In this document: in pieces, positions 1 through 9,174 of the stretch | Numbering within the stretch: position 1 is the stretch's first letter | Layout: each line of letters starts with the position of its first letter | Assembly: GCA_018061065.1 (NCBI GenBank) | Contig: JAGOUV010000009.1 | Span: 5,309-54,463 of the forward strand | Source of the DNA: Candidatus Altimarinota bacterium | GTDB lineage: Bacteria; Patescibacteriota; Gracilibacteria; UBA1369; UM-FILTER-53-11 | Direction: 5' to 3' | DNA: 49,155 nucleotides | The notes under the pieces: model-generated | What the model was told of the DNA's origin: nothing | What the model saw: only the letters and a program-made list of their open reading frames with translations | The model's database searches: none | Made by a program: the position numbers and the translations under genes

Positions 1-1
1 C

Positions 2-274
2 GTGCGTTCTACCGCGGCAATTGCCGCAGGGCAAGCAGTATGTGCAGAACAAAATCCTGTATTTGCAGAAGCTGATACAAAACGTGAACTTCTCAATATT
101 GATCGGGTGAAAATGGTGACTATTACGACACCGGATAAATCAACATGTGAAGCTCCCGTAGATGCACAGAGACAAGTTGCATTTGGAACTACTGGACGCG
201 TAATGTGCGCCACGCTTCCCCTCCCAGACACATCCAAGGCTTCAAATAAGCCAACTATACAACTTCCTGAATAA
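2..274 (+). CDS. 3' end of an unrecognised gene (cut by window start)
   Basis: An open frame runs from the window edge to a TAA at 272-274. The GTG at base 2 may be an internal codon, so treat this as the C-terminal part of a longer protein. The visible 90 residues are hydrophilic, rich in Ala, Thr and Pro, with three Cys, and end in a Thr/Pro-rich tail. I recognise no domain. It lies 6 bp before a lipoprotein gene on the same strand and probably belongs to the same operon, which suggests an envelope or secreted protein, but that is inference from position only. Confidence 0.5.
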   Translation: MRSTAAIAAGQAVCAEQNPVFAEADTKRELLNIDRVKMVTITTPDKSTCEAPVDAQRQVAFGTTGRVMCATLPLPDTSKASNKPTIQLPE

Positions 275-280
275 TATTTT

Positions 281-1225
281 ATGAACATAGACCGCGACCA
301 ACTAGGAGAATCTACTCAAGATACCCGCACTAATGCGCGTACCGGTAGAGCAGTACAAGCAATTGCACTTATGAGTGCACTAGTCGTCGGCGCATGTCAG
401 CGTATCGACTTCCATCCGGAAGAAAAACGCGCGGACTCCCCTGACGCAGATACCGTCTCAACCGACCCATCTAAGGTGCAGGCCGGAAAATCAGCGATGA
501 TTACGGCTCCTCAGATTGCTGTCTCACCGGAAAATTCACTTACACTCCACGGCAATAAAATGCCCGAAGGAGAAAAAACATCTGAAGAAGTTGTAGCAGC
601 TCCCCCTCAAGCTCAAGGAGACCCCTCGATCGATACTCAGGCTGACATCGATACGCCCGAACAATTGAGCGATGCTCCTGATCTATCCATATCTCCAGCG
701 TGGCTAAAGGCGGTTACCCCCGACGAAGGCATTTGCCCTCCAGGAACTGTACCTACATTTAGACCGAGGCCGGGGTCTGCTCCAAAAAAAATAATGCCGA
801 AAGATCCCACGCCGATTAACATTGATGAGGCGTGTAACATCTCGGGTGAATATGTCGCCCGAACTGGTGGTGACGGAGACGTAAAGAATAACTTAGTGTC
901 GAGTGAATTATACGCAGGTGAAACAACAACGAGAATTGCTTGCTGTAGAGCTGACGCACGCTTCCGTGCTGGATGGGAAGAAAGTGTAGATGAGCAAGGG
1001 AGGGCAGAACTACTACTCACTGATCGTGAAGCTCATACAAGACAGTGGATGCATTTTACAAAAACTTTCCGCTATATCGGTGGCGCGGGAACGATTACTA
1101 CTGAAGATGGGGTAACGTGTAGCGTAGGTAATGTTCGTGGCCATGGCTGGGATAAGAAAGGCGGCGTTCGCGTTAAAGACCCCAGTGAAGCTAGCAAACC
1201 AATTATCACTGAGCCTAACCACTAA
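281..1225 (+). CDS. Putative lipoprotein, function unknown
   Basis: A 314-residue protein whose N-terminus carries a hydrophobic stretch ending in a lipobox (V-V-G-A-C, Cys39), so it should be lipidated and anchored on the outer face of the membrane. The segment before the hydrophobic core is unusually long (about 22 residues). After Cys39 comes an acidic, Pro/Ala/Asp-rich linker to about residue 130, then a more ordered C-terminal region with several Cys (including a Cys-Cys pair near residue 215) and Trp. I recognise no family. It shares the core pattern Q-x-I-A-L-x-x-A-L-V-x-x-x-C-Q-R with the next gene, so the two signal regions are related. It sits between a 6-bp upstream gap and a 4-bp downstream gap, which points to one transcript. 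No Shine-Dalgarno sequence is visible before the ATG. Confidence 0.7.
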   Translation: MNIDRDQLGESTQDTRTNARTGRAVQAIALMSALVVGACQRIDFHPEEKRADSPDADTVSTDPSKVQAGKSAMITAPQIAVSPENSLTLHGNKMPEGEKTSEEVVAAPPQAQGDPSIDTQADIDTPEQLSDAPDLSISPAWLKAVTPDEGICPPGTVPTFRPRPGSAPKKIMPKDPTPINIDEACNISGEYVARTGGDGDVKNNLVSSELYAGETTTRIACCRADARFRAGWEESVDEQGRAELLLTDREAHTRQWMHFTKTFRYIGGAGTITTEDGVTCSVGNVRGHGWDKKGGVRVKDPSEASKPIITEPNH

Positions 1226-1229
1226 TTCT

Positions 1230-2195
1230 ATGAGTACTGAAATTCGCACCAATTCAGCAGAGACAAACCCCTCACTATTCGAGAAACTGCGTACTGCTCC
1301 ATCAGTACAGACAATCGCACTGATTACCGCACTTGTCTCAACGGGATGTCAGCGCCACAAAAAACATCGGGAAGAAGAGAACCCTAAACCGGCTGCAGCT
1401 GCAACCGCAGCGCCGTCCGGAAACCCCCAGGCTGCCGCGAAACCCGCAACACCTAAAGACGGAGTAGTAGCTCCACCGGTGTCAGATACTCCATCTAGTG
1501 ACATGGAATTTATCAGCGATGATCCCCTCACCTGCATTGAAGATCAAAAAATGGCGCGATTATCAGACCAACTTTTTACATTGATAAATGCTGCACGTTA
1601 CGAAGCTGGTGTTCCTGCACTCGCCTATGACTGTGAACTTGCACGAGTTGCACAAGGACACTCCAATGACATGGCGGCGAAAGATTATGTTGCTCATGTT
1701 AATCCAAACGACCCCCTTCAGCGAGGGCCGACTGACCGCATGGCGGCCGCTCATATTAAATTCGACCCCACGGTTTCATACGCCGACGGAGAAAATGTTG
1801 CAAGATCATACAGCGTTCCCGAAGCACATGTGGGCCTGATGGGAAGCCCCCTTCATAGCAAGAATATTTTGAAACCCGGTTTTACACATATTGGTATTGG
1901 CATGGCGCAGGCGAATGGAACGGTTCTGCCTACCGAACTTTTTGCTTCTGGATTAGAAGGACGCGCAACTAAACCGACTGTATTATTTGGAGAAATTACC
2001 GATAGCATGTCAGGGTGCGGAGAGGCACAGGCTGATGCTTTTAGAAAACACGCACAACGCCTAACGAGCCTAGGGCGAGTTAGCCCACTCACTCACGGAG
2101 AAGCACAAATTGGGTGTCACGATGGCCGTGAAACGCTCCGCATTCCCTACATTGGTTCACGTCGGCAGATACGTGCTGGTGCAGGAACGGAATGA
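1230..2195 (+). CDS. CAP-domain (SCP/PR-1-like) lipoprotein
   Basis: A 321-residue protein. The ATG at 1230 follows the upstream stop by 4 bp; an earlier in-frame start at 1131 would overlap the upstream gene by about 95 bp and is unlikely. The lipobox S-T-G-C puts Cys40 at the anchor, again after a long (about 28 residue) N-terminal extension. A Lys/Glu then Ala/Pro linker leads to a CAP domain (PF00188 type) at roughly residues 105-245. It begins with the helix motif L-I-N-A-A-R-x-x-A-G, followed by A-x-x-H-S-N-D-M-A, H-V-N-P and the G-E-N-V-A and H-x-x-I-G-I-G blocks, which carry the usual His/Glu cavity residues. CAP proteins in bacteria are extracellular and of varied or unknown activity. 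The stop is TGA. Confidence 0.85.
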   Translation: MSTEIRTNSAETNPSLFEKLRTAPSVQTIALITALVSTGCQRHKKHREEENPKPAAAATAAPSGNPQAAAKPATPKDGVVAPPVSDTPSSDMEFISDDPLTCIEDQKMARLSDQLFTLINAARYEAGVPALAYDCELARVAQGHSNDMAAKDYVAHVNPNDPLQRGPTDRMAAAHIKFDPTVSYADGENVARSYSVPEAHVGLMGSPLHSKNILKPGFTHIGIGMAQANGTVLPTELFASGLEGRATKPTVLFGEITDSMSGCGEAQADAFRKHAQRLTSLGRVSPLTHGEAQIGCHDGRETLRIPYIGSRRQIRAGAGTE

Positions 2196-2213
2196 GTACT
2201 TAGAGAGCCGCGT

Positions 2214-2242
2214 TTGAGTTTTGGGGCTAAAAATGGTATAAT
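2214..2242 (+). promoter_or_regulatory. Promoter of the 1218-residue protein gene
   Basis: TTGAGT at 2214-2219, a 17-bp spacer, and TATAAT at 2237-2242 preceded by TGG (extended -10). Transcription should start near 2249, giving a short A/C-rich leader of about 17 nt before the ATG at 2266 with no Shine-Dalgarno sequence. Confidence 0.75.
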
Positions 2243-2265
2243 TAGCGGATACAAAAACAAACAAA

Positions 2266-5200
2266 ATGGTAAACAAACAAAATCTTTGTCCGCTGTTTTA
2301 TACCTCCGCGCCTCGCGCGAATGTTTTTGGCGTTCAGCGATTGGTATTCCAGAACGCTGGCGCTGAAGCAGCGAGCGGGGCCCCTGAAGGCATGAAGCCC
2401 ATCGCAAAAATGAGCGAGACTGAGCGAAAAGAACTCTTCCAAAAATTAGGAGAGCTTGCGACAAAACATAAGGTAATGGGCGATGATACCGAAAACGTAG
2501 TTGACACTCTAACTAACATCCACGAACCGAATTTCAACAAAGATGCGGGGTTCCGTGATGGTTTATATCAAATGTTGAGAATGTTCCAAGATGCAACTCC
2601 TGCAGCAAAAGCAGAATTAGCCAAATTGGGTGACATACAAAAATTGATCGACACACCAGCCGCAACGGCTGCGCCTCGGGCTACAACTCCGGAAGCGGGT
2701 CATGCAGCGGCAGAAAGTGCCGCAGATGATTCTGCGTATGATGCAGATGCAGCAGTCGCAAGAGCTCTTGGTGCCACTAAGGATGGAGCCAAAGAAAGAG
2801 CCGGAAGCACTGCAGAGAAATTACAAACTGCGATTTCAAATATCACTAAAATTCGTGCAATTATAGAGGCGGCAGCCAAAGGGAATAAAGATGTAAAGGA
2901 TTATACCGGCTTCAGTAGTTATACGAGTGGTGGAAGCAGCGATGAAATTGATCTCAATACTGCAAGGATGAACCTTCATTTGCGGGATATTGCCAATGCG
3001 GATATGAATATCGATACGGTTATAAATAAGGCTCCTGCTAGCAGTGTTCTCGCATTTGCCGATGAGAAAACGGTTCATAGTGTTTTGAAAGAAATGTTTT
3101 CGGGCAGAAATGAAAAGACGCGCACGTGGGCACTGCGTAACTTCGGCTCTCAATTCAATCTTACCGGAGGTGAAGATCCCATTATCCCACTGGAGAAATC
3201 TATCGACGGGAAAGAGGCCTTAGCAAAAGGCCGACTTAAGATGTTACAAAGTTTTGTTAATAATATTTCTAATAGCCAGAGTAAGCCTCAAGGATTTTCT
3301 ATCCTTGCCACTGAAGTTTTGAGACCGTATAGGACTGACTCAAAACCTTTGGCAGATAACCAGGAAGTAATGAAGGCGGTAAAAGAATTGCTCGAAGCCG
3401 TGGATCCAAGCGTGCGCCAGGAGATGGTGGACAGCGTGCCCGGCTTACAGAATGTTTTGCGTATTGCACAAATCAGAGAAGACAAACCTACCGTCGTCAA
3501 ACTGGATGGGAAACTGGCAGCCGCGGGAGACACACACCCAGCCCCCGAGAAGCCGGTGGGTGGTGACCCGGCGGTAGAGGCCGCTAAGGTAGAACAATTT
3601 AAAGCATTGAGAGCCGATGCGATACAGGCGCTTAAGCTCCTGGGGAATGGGTTGAAGGGAACGCCGGGAGAAGCAGAAATGAGTGCGTTGGCGAACAATA
3701 TTGGTAATCCAAAAAATGCAGATGCTCTTGGTAATTTAATGTATATCAGCCTCATCTCAATAAGCGGTAAACTTACTGACCCCGCTCACAAAGCGGTGAA
3801 AGATACGCTTACCGCCGTGCTCAAAGCAGGCAAGGATGCAGGCACAGATCTGGGATTAGCTGCACGAAATATGGTGAACACCATACTCTCAAAACCACTC
3901 GAGGTGAGACGCGATCCTGAGCTTCAAAAATCACTGGATGCGTTAGCAAAAATTATCGCGCCATTTGCAGCAGTTCCCGCCTTTGACGGAGCGAGAGATT
4001 TCTTGAAAGAGCCAACTAAAGAAAAATTAAAAGCTCTCATAACGGCTGCTGACTATGCTATCGCTAGCATGATACCTGCCCCTGACGAAGAACTCTCCGG
4101 CGATGACCAGGAAAAACTACGGATACTTAATGAAATGCGTGATACTCTGGAAGATATTAAAAAACAGATGAACCCACCGCGCGTACGCGGAGGAGGAGGT
4201 GGTGGTGGTGGCGGCGGTTCGGGAGACGGCAGTCGTTACACGGGTGAAAAATTTACCGATGCAGTAGTCGATGAGTATGGTTCAGCCTGGGGCAGCGGTA
4301 ACGATGTTGCCGATGCTCGCTTCCCAGAAAATACAACACTCAGAAAAATACCCGGCGATAGCTGGCCACTCCAGCTGCGCAACGCCGATGGTAAAAAGCT
4401 GCGTTCGGTAAGCGACACCGATACTTTTGCCTACACGGGAAGTATGAGAAATGTTAATGGTGCGGATTTTGCAAAAGTTACTTTCGACACGAACAAAACT
4501 GGCTATGTCTTTGTGGATCACCTCACAAGTGGAAATGGTGCGAGTGGTGCAGGTGCCGGAGAGAAACCCGCTGACGGACGTGCGGAAGATCTTCCTAAAC
4601 CACCGAGCGCAGCTCCCCTCACCCCACCGGCAGGCCTCGATAGAAGTGGCGCAGGCGGAGAAACACCACCCGGACGTACGGACAGGCCACAGGGCGGCGA
4701 CGTAAATGTACCAACGGAAAACAGAGAATACGTTCCCGAATTGAAAAAAGGAAACTTCTACCGACTCAAAGAAGATCAGCCCAACGATCCTACGGGCAAT
4801 TTTAAAGAAGGCACAGTTATATACGTCACTGAACTGGGCGAGGAATATGAACACACAAAAATATTCGCACCAAATCTGAAGTTATTTAAATTCCAGGCGG
4901 AAAATGCTCATGGAGATAAAATTGAATTAAAGCAGGAAGAAGTTGAGCCAGCAGATGAAAAAGATATTTTGCAGTACAAGGAGCGTCGCTACGGCCGTGC
5001 ACCAGAAACGGAAGATTTGTATGTTCGTTTGAATGCAGCAAAAACCGAGAAGCGCATTCGTTATATAAATAATGGATTGGTGGGCATAGTTCCAAAAGGC
5101 CAGCCAACATCAAGTCCTAAATATCTTATCGATGAAAATGGCAAACATGTGCCTCTTGAGAATACAAAAATTACTAATAACGAGGTGGCCACTGAAGAGC

Positions 5201-5922
5201 AATCACAGCGGTTTATCGCCAAGCGAATGGAAAGCCACAACAACGACGCGCGTGAAAAACAAAAGTCACAAGAAGTAAACGACTCATCCATCTACGGCAA
5301 TTTGCTCTGGTTAGAAAATGAAGAAAAAAATCCAAATCACATAGAAAAACGCATCTCAGCGGGGACAAATATTATATGGAGTCGTATGGGTGGGGGCACG
5401 GGCCGCCTGAATGGAAAAATGAATTCCGATACAAAAGTATACCTTTTGGACAATGGCGCAACTGAGCGTCAGATGGATGGAAAAACAGTTAACATGTATC
5501 GCTTTATCACCGATCCACAGGGAAGAGTTGGCTTTGTAGCAGTGGAAGATCTTGGTGATCGCAACGACGATAGGGGCGCAAGAAATCCGCTCGATATTCC
5601 GGATCAATCAGAGAGGAATCATGAGATTCTCAAACAAACATTTGACGCTGTATTCAACAAAGAGATGATCCAATCAGTTATCAACATACCGGGATCACCG
5701 GAGAGCAAACGTGCAGATCTTGTTATCAAGAGTGGCGCAAGTATGGATTTCGTAGGAGAGCCCATTTTGACTGGAGAAACATATATACATACGCTTACTA
5801 GTTATAGAAAAGTAGGAGATGGCTCATACTCCGTTGGCATTACTATTAGTATTGGCGACGATAAAATCGGTAAAACTTATACGTTTAATAGAGACAAGAA
5901 AGTAACTGGCGAGATTAAGTAG
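2266..5922 (+). CDS. Large multidomain protein with SH3-like C-terminal segments, unknown function
   Basis: A 1218-residue protein. No signal peptide or membrane segment is visible at the N-terminus, so its location is unclear. Residues about 45-640 are mostly helical in character, with Ala/Asp-rich linkers (about 125-170 and 420-440). A run of ten Gly (residues 642-651) then separates this half from the C-terminal half. Two segments there look like bacterial SH3-like barrels. The first, about residues 683-755, ends in G-Y-V-F-V-D-H-L. The other, about 1040-1100, ends in G-F-V-A-V-E-D-L. Pro/Gly-rich linkers lie between. SH3b-type domains often bind cell-wall or protein ligands, so an envelope role is possible but inferred. 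The gene has its own promoter and a terminator-like hairpin downstream, so it is probably transcribed alone. The start could be later, but the promoter fits the ATG used. Confidence 0.7.
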   Translation: MVNKQNLCPLFYTSAPRANVFGVQRLVFQNAGAEAASGAPEGMKPIAKMSETERKELFQKLGELATKHKVMGDDTENVVDTLTNIHEPNFNKDAGFRDGLYQMLRMFQDATPAAKAELAKLGDIQKLIDTPAATAAPRATTPEAGHAAAESAADDSAYDADAAVARALGATKDGAKERAGSTAEKLQTAISNITKIRAIIEAAAKGNKDVKDYTGFSSYTSGGSSDEIDLNTARMNLHLRDIANADMNIDTVINKAPASSVLAFADEKTVHSVLKEMFSGRNEKTRTWALRNFGSQFNLTGGEDPIIPLEKSIDGKEALAKGRLKMLQSFVNNISNSQSKPQGFSILATEVLRPYRTDSKPLADNQEVMKAVKELLEAVDPSVRQEMVDSVPGLQNVLRIAQIREDKPTVVKLDGKLAAAGDTHPAPEKPVGGDPAVEAAKVEQFKALRADAIQALKLLGNGLKGTPGEAEMSALANNIGNPKNADALGNLMYISLISISGKLTDPAHKAVKDTLTAVLKAGKDAGTDLGLAARNMVNTILSKPLEVRRDPELQKSLDALAKIIAPFAAVPAFDGARDFLKEPTKEKLKALITAADYAIASMIPAPDEELSGDDQEKLRILNEMRDTLEDIKKQMNPPRVRGGGGGGGGGGSGDGSRYTGEKFTDAVVDEYGSAWGSGNDVADARFPENTTLRKIPGDSWPLQLRNADGKKLRSVSDTDTFAYTGSMRNVNGADFAKVTFDTNKTGYVFVDHLTSGNGASGAGAGEKPADGRAEDLPKPPSAAPLTPPAGLDRSGAGGETPPGRTDRPQGGDVNVPTENREYVPELKKGNFYRLKEDQPNDPTGNFKEGTVIYVTELGEEYEHTKIFAPNLKLFKFQAENAHGDKIELKQEEVEPADEKDILQYKERRYGRAPETEDLYVRLNAAKTEKRIRYINNGLVGIVPKGQPTSSPKYLIDENGKHVPLENTKITNNEVATEEQSQRFIAKRMESHNNDAREKQKSQEVNDSSIYGNLLWLENEEKNPNHIEKRISAGTNIIWSRMGGGTGRLNGKMNSDTKVYLLDNGATERQMDGKTVNMYRFITDPQGRVGFVAVEDLGDRNDDRGARNPLDIPDQSERNHEILKQTFDAVFNKEMIQSVINIPGSPESKRADLVIKSGASMDFVGEPILTGETYIHTLTSYRKVGDGSYSVGITISIGDDKIGKTYTFNRDKKVTGEIK

Positions 5923-5954
5923 AGTAGCTCAGGGAACAACCCGATAATTGCGCA

Positions 5955-5985
5955 ACGGATTTTTCAGCTCGTCCGTGTTTTTTTT
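5955..5985 (+). terminator. Rho-independent terminator
   Basis: A short inverted repeat, ACGGA (5955-5959) and TCCGT (5972-5976), is followed by eight T (5978-5985). The stem is short, but the T-tract and the position 32 bp after the stop at 5922 fit a terminator. Confidence 0.55.
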
Positions 5986-6001
5986 GGTAGTATAAAATCT
6001 T

Positions 6002-6967
6002 ATGTATTTTGATCGAGAATTTAGTGCCGCTAAACAATTATTACAGGACGCAAAACGCATCGTAATTCTGTCTCACAAAAGTCCAGATGGAGATACGGTG
6101 GGTGCCAATTTAGCGCTGCGGTACGCCCTTACCAAGCAGTGGGGCAAGGAAGTTATTTCGGCCTGCGTAGACCCGATTGCGGCCTCGTCATTGATTCTTG
6201 AGGACGCGTCTTTATACGTGAATGATTTTGATATCGCATGGCCCGATGTGATCGTATGTGTGGATGCCGGTGCGCATTATATGACGAATTTCCACAAAGT
6301 TAAGCCGACGCTTTTTTCTGGAAAACCTCCGGTGATAAATATCGATCACCACCCGAGCAATGACAACTACGGCACTATTAATATAGTCGATGCGAATGCT
6401 GCGGCTGCCTGCCAGATTGTCTATCACTTTATAAAATACTGCGGATTTCAAATAACTCCGGCGATCGCAACGGCACTGTTGCATGGAATGTACTTCGACA
6501 CCGGCTCGTTCATGCACTCAAATGTAAATGAAGAAGTGTTGGGCGTGGCCAGCCAGCTGATGTGGAAAGGTGCGGACTTCAAATCGATCGCGCGAGCGCA
6601 GTTCCACACCATGCCGGTTCAGCAGCTGAAATTGTACGGAACTATCTTGGAGCGCGCTCATGTGAATGAAAAAGGCATCGCCGTTTCTGCCCTTACACAA
6701 GAGGATTTCGACACCACTGGTGCCGAGCCAGACGACACAACGGGCGTCATTGATTATCTGAATTCCATACCGGAAGGAAAATTTTGCTGTCTGGTGTATG
6801 AGGATCGTAAAGGCATGTTAAAAGGTTCACTGCGCACGCGGCGCGACGATATAAATTTGTCAGAATTGGCGGGAGTGTTCGGCGGTGGCGGACACAAAAA
6901 AGCCTCGGGATTTTCTTTTCCTGCAAGCATTGTTATCGACGGGAAAAAAGTGACAATTGAGGATTGA
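6002..6967 (+). CDS. nrnA: DHH/DHHA1 phosphoesterase, NrnA-like oligoribonuclease / pAp phosphatase
   Basis: A 321-residue cytoplasmic enzyme of the DHH family. Visible motifs are S-H-K-S-P-D-G-D (residues 25-32), V-D-A-G, the signature D-H-H (115-117) and the C-terminal DHHA1 motif G-G-G-G-H-K-K-A-S-G (from residue 294). These are the metal- and substrate-binding motifs of NrnA-type proteins, which degrade very short RNAs to mononucleotides and dephosphorylate 3'-phosphoadenosine 5'-phosphate. Length matches the family (about 310-330). A TATAAA at 5991-5996 lies 5 nt before the ATG, so the transcript may be leaderless. The related GdpP and RecJ families also have DHH domains, but they carry extra domains absent here. 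Confidence 0.88.
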   Translation: MYFDREFSAAKQLLQDAKRIVILSHKSPDGDTVGANLALRYALTKQWGKEVISACVDPIAASSLILEDASLYVNDFDIAWPDVIVCVDAGAHYMTNFHKVKPTLFSGKPPVINIDHHPSNDNYGTINIVDANAAAACQIVYHFIKYCGFQITPAIATALLHGMYFDTGSFMHSNVNEEVLGVASQLMWKGADFKSIARAQFHTMPVQQLKLYGTILERAHVNEKGIAVSALTQEDFDTTGAEPDDTTGVIDYLNSIPEGKFCCLVYEDRKGMLKGSLRTRRDDINLSELAGVFGGGGHKKASGFSFPASIVIDGKKVTIED

Positions 6968-6986
6968 GGGCTATACTATAGGCTAT

Positions 6987-7694
6987 ATGGAAAACTCACC
7001 TCACGGAGAACCTCACGTACTTGTCGGCGGTTTTTTGAAAGAAGCGGTCTTTGGATTCAATGATGGAATTGTATCCACCTTCGCCGTGATAGCGGGATTA
7101 AGTGGTGGTTCAATTGAGCACAGCACGGTTTTGCTTGCGGCATTGGCCACGCTTTTTGCGGGTGCGTTTTCAATGGGGCTGGGAACATACATCGGCTCCA
7201 AGGCAGAGAAAGAACACTATGAAGGTGAACTTGCCCGTGAAAAATACGAAGTGGAGTACATGCCGGAGGCCGAGCGCCAGGAAATACGAGACATCTACGC
7301 AGCGAAAGGATTCAGCGGAAAATTACTGGAGGATGTCGTGACGCAAATTACGAGTGATAAAAAAATCTGGATCGAGGTGATGATGAAAGAAGAGCTAGGA
7401 TTTGCCGATGCACCCCCACGCCCCGGCATCAATGGCGTAATCATGTCGCTCTCTTTTACCGTGGGCTCGATGCTCGCAACCTTCGCATATTTCTTACCGG
7501 CGCTGGGTAAAACATTTGGAATGACGCATAATTTCCTCATATCACTGGCGGCCTCAATAATTGGATTATTGATCGTTGGCGCCTATAAAACAAAATTCAC
7601 CAAACGAAACCCCTGGTTAAGCGCCCTTGAAACTCTGACAATTGGCGTGATTGCAGCCGGCGGAACGTATATAATCGGTTCGCTCTTCAGTTAA
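6987..7694 (+). CDS. VIT1/CCC1-family iron/manganese transporter
   Basis: A 235-residue membrane protein of the VIT1/CCC1 family (PF01988), which moves Fe2+ or Mn2+ across membranes. The first helix has the family motif G-F-N-D-G-I-V-S-T-F with the next helix rich in small residues (A-G-A-F-S-M-G-L-G-T-Y). A charged cytoplasmic segment of about 80 residues (metal-binding domain, rich in Glu, with E-K-E-H-Y-E-x-E) is followed by three more hydrophobic segments. I chose the ATG at 6987: TACTAT (6974-6979) ends 7 nt before it, and an in-frame start at 6957 would overlap nrnA. Direction of transport cannot be told from sequence. Confidence 0.85.
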   Translation: MENSPHGEPHVLVGGFLKEAVFGFNDGIVSTFAVIAGLSGGSIEHSTVLLAALATLFAGAFSMGLGTYIGSKAEKEHYEGELAREKYEVEYMPEAERQEIRDIYAAKGFSGKLLEDVVTQITSDKKIWIEVMMKEELGFADAPPRPGINGVIMSLSFTVGSMLATFAYFLPALGKTFGMTHNFLISLAASIIGLLIVGAYKTKFTKRNPWLSALETLTIGVIAAGGTYIIGSLFS

Positions 7695-7707
7695 GAAGGC
7701 GCGAACT

Positions 7708-9138
7708 ATGCTCATTACTCGAAATCTTTCCTACGACTCCCCTAACGGCCAGCTATTTGAAGACGTGAATATTTCACTGGATGGAGCGGCAAAAAAACGT
7801 ATCGCCATTGTGGGAAAAAACGGTTGTGGGAAAACATCACTCTTGAAAATTATTCGCGGTGAGTTGGAGCCAACGGGCGGGAGCGTGAGTATTTCTCATG
7901 AGTTGATTGCGCAAATGCCGCAGCAGATTGAATTTCCCGATGAATCAAAATTAGTGGGTGAATATTTAGAGAGCAAACTTGAGGAAGATTGGATGACGTA
8001 TAAAGTTGAGATGGTGCTTCAAGAAGTGGGGCTTCCGCAGGAAATTGCGTTGAAAGAATTAAAATTATTAAGTGGTGGTCAGCGCGTGAGAATTGGATTG
8101 GCGGAGCTGCTCTTACAAGAACCAACTGTATTACTTTTAGATGAGCCGACAAATCATTTGGATAAAGAAAGTATTGAATGGCTGAAAAAATTCGTACAGG
8201 ATTTTACGGGAACGGTGGCGTTTGTTTCTCACGATCGTAATTTTATTAATGCGGTGGTGAATCAAATTTGGGAAATTACGGCAGCAAAAAAAATAGAGGT
8301 CTATACGTGCAATTACGATCAATTTTTATTGGAGCGCTATCAGCGTTATCAAAAAGCACTTGAGGCATTTAACTTTAGCCAGCGAGAAGTTACTGAACTG
8401 GAAGAATGGCTTGCAGAAAACGCGAATCACCCCAAGTATAAATTTACCGCGACCGTAGCGCAGAAGAAAAAAGCACTTGAACGAATGGAGAAAAAAGTTC
8501 CCCCTGAACCGATTGCGGATCCACGCGTGCGCATGAGACATTTGGGAAAACAAGATAAGGGCACGATCGCAACAATAAATATTTCAGAAAAATCATTTGG
8601 CGATAAACAAGTGCTGGGAAAAGTATATTTAAAAATCGCAAACGGCGAACGTATTTTAATTAGTGGCCCCAACGGTTCGGGGAAAACAACGCTCTTAAAT
8701 ATTATGAGTGGGAAAGAAAAAGAATTTTCTGGAGAAATTCGTCTGCGTGACGATACGAAAATCGGCTACCTCCAACAATTCTCTACACTCAATCCAAACT
8801 TCACCGTGCTCGATGAATTCGGGCGCAGCACCTCCATGGCATACACACAGGGTCGCGCAATGTTGGCCTCATATTTATTCCCCGCGGATCTACTCGATTC
8901 AAAAGTAAAAGACCTTAGCTATGGTCAGCAGCGTCGTCTGGAGCTCGCCATTTTGCTTGCGAATGAACCTCATATTTTACTTTTAGATGAACCCACCAAT
9001 CACCTCGATATTTTCCTCCGTGAAGATTTGGAACGCTTTTTACTCGAGCAAGAAATCGCCATGTGCATCATCTCGCACGACCAATACTTCATCGACAAAA
9101 TAGGCATCACCCGGGAGCTAAAATTAGATATAGTGTAA
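7708..9138 (+). CDS. ABC-F family ATPase (translation factor / ribosome-associated type)
   Basis: A 476-residue soluble protein with two ABC ATPase domains and no membrane segments. Domain 1: Walker A G-K-N-G-C-G-K-T-S (about residue 36), signature L-S-G-G-Q-R (about 119), Walker B L-L-L-D-E-P-T-N-H-L-D. Domain 2: Walker A G-P-N-G-S-G-K-T-T (about 320), a slightly altered signature L-S-Y-G-Q-Q-R, and a second D-E-P-T-N-H-L-D. A charged helical linker of about 80 residues separates them, as in ABC-F proteins, which act in the ribosomal E site during translation or antibiotic protection. It is shorter than many members (about 530) and lacks the C-terminal extension. GAAGG at 7695-7699, 8 nt before the ATG, is one of the few clear Shine-Dalgarno sequences here and fits an internal operon gene 13 bp after the transporter. 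Confidence 0.88.
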   Translation: MLITRNLSYDSPNGQLFEDVNISLDGAAKKRIAIVGKNGCGKTSLLKIIRGELEPTGGSVSISHELIAQMPQQIEFPDESKLVGEYLESKLEEDWMTYKVEMVLQEVGLPQEIALKELKLLSGGQRVRIGLAELLLQEPTVLLLDEPTNHLDKESIEWLKKFVQDFTGTVAFVSHDRNFINAVVNQIWEITAAKKIEVYTCNYDQFLLERYQRYQKALEAFNFSQREVTELEEWLAENANHPKYKFTATVAQKKKALERMEKKVPPEPIADPRVRMRHLGKQDKGTIATINISEKSFGDKQVLGKVYLKIANGERILISGPNGSGKTTLLNIMSGKEKEFSGEIRLRDDTKIGYLQQFSTLNPNFTVLDEFGRSTSMAYTQGRAMLASYLFPADLLDSKVKDLSYGQQRRLELAILLANEPHILLLDEPTNHLDIFLREDLERFLLEQEIAMCIISHDQYFIDKIGITRELKLDIV

Positions 9139-9140
9139 CC

Positions 9141-9168
9141 TTGAAAAAATACAATAATGTGTTATAAA
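9141..9168 (+). promoter_or_regulatory. Leaderless promoter of the methyltransferase-like gene
   Basis: TTGAAA (9141-9146), 16-bp spacer, TATAAA (9163-9168), then exactly 6 nt to the ATG at 9175. The predicted +1 is the A of the start codon. Confidence 0.75.
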
Positions 9169-9174
9169 TAAGGC

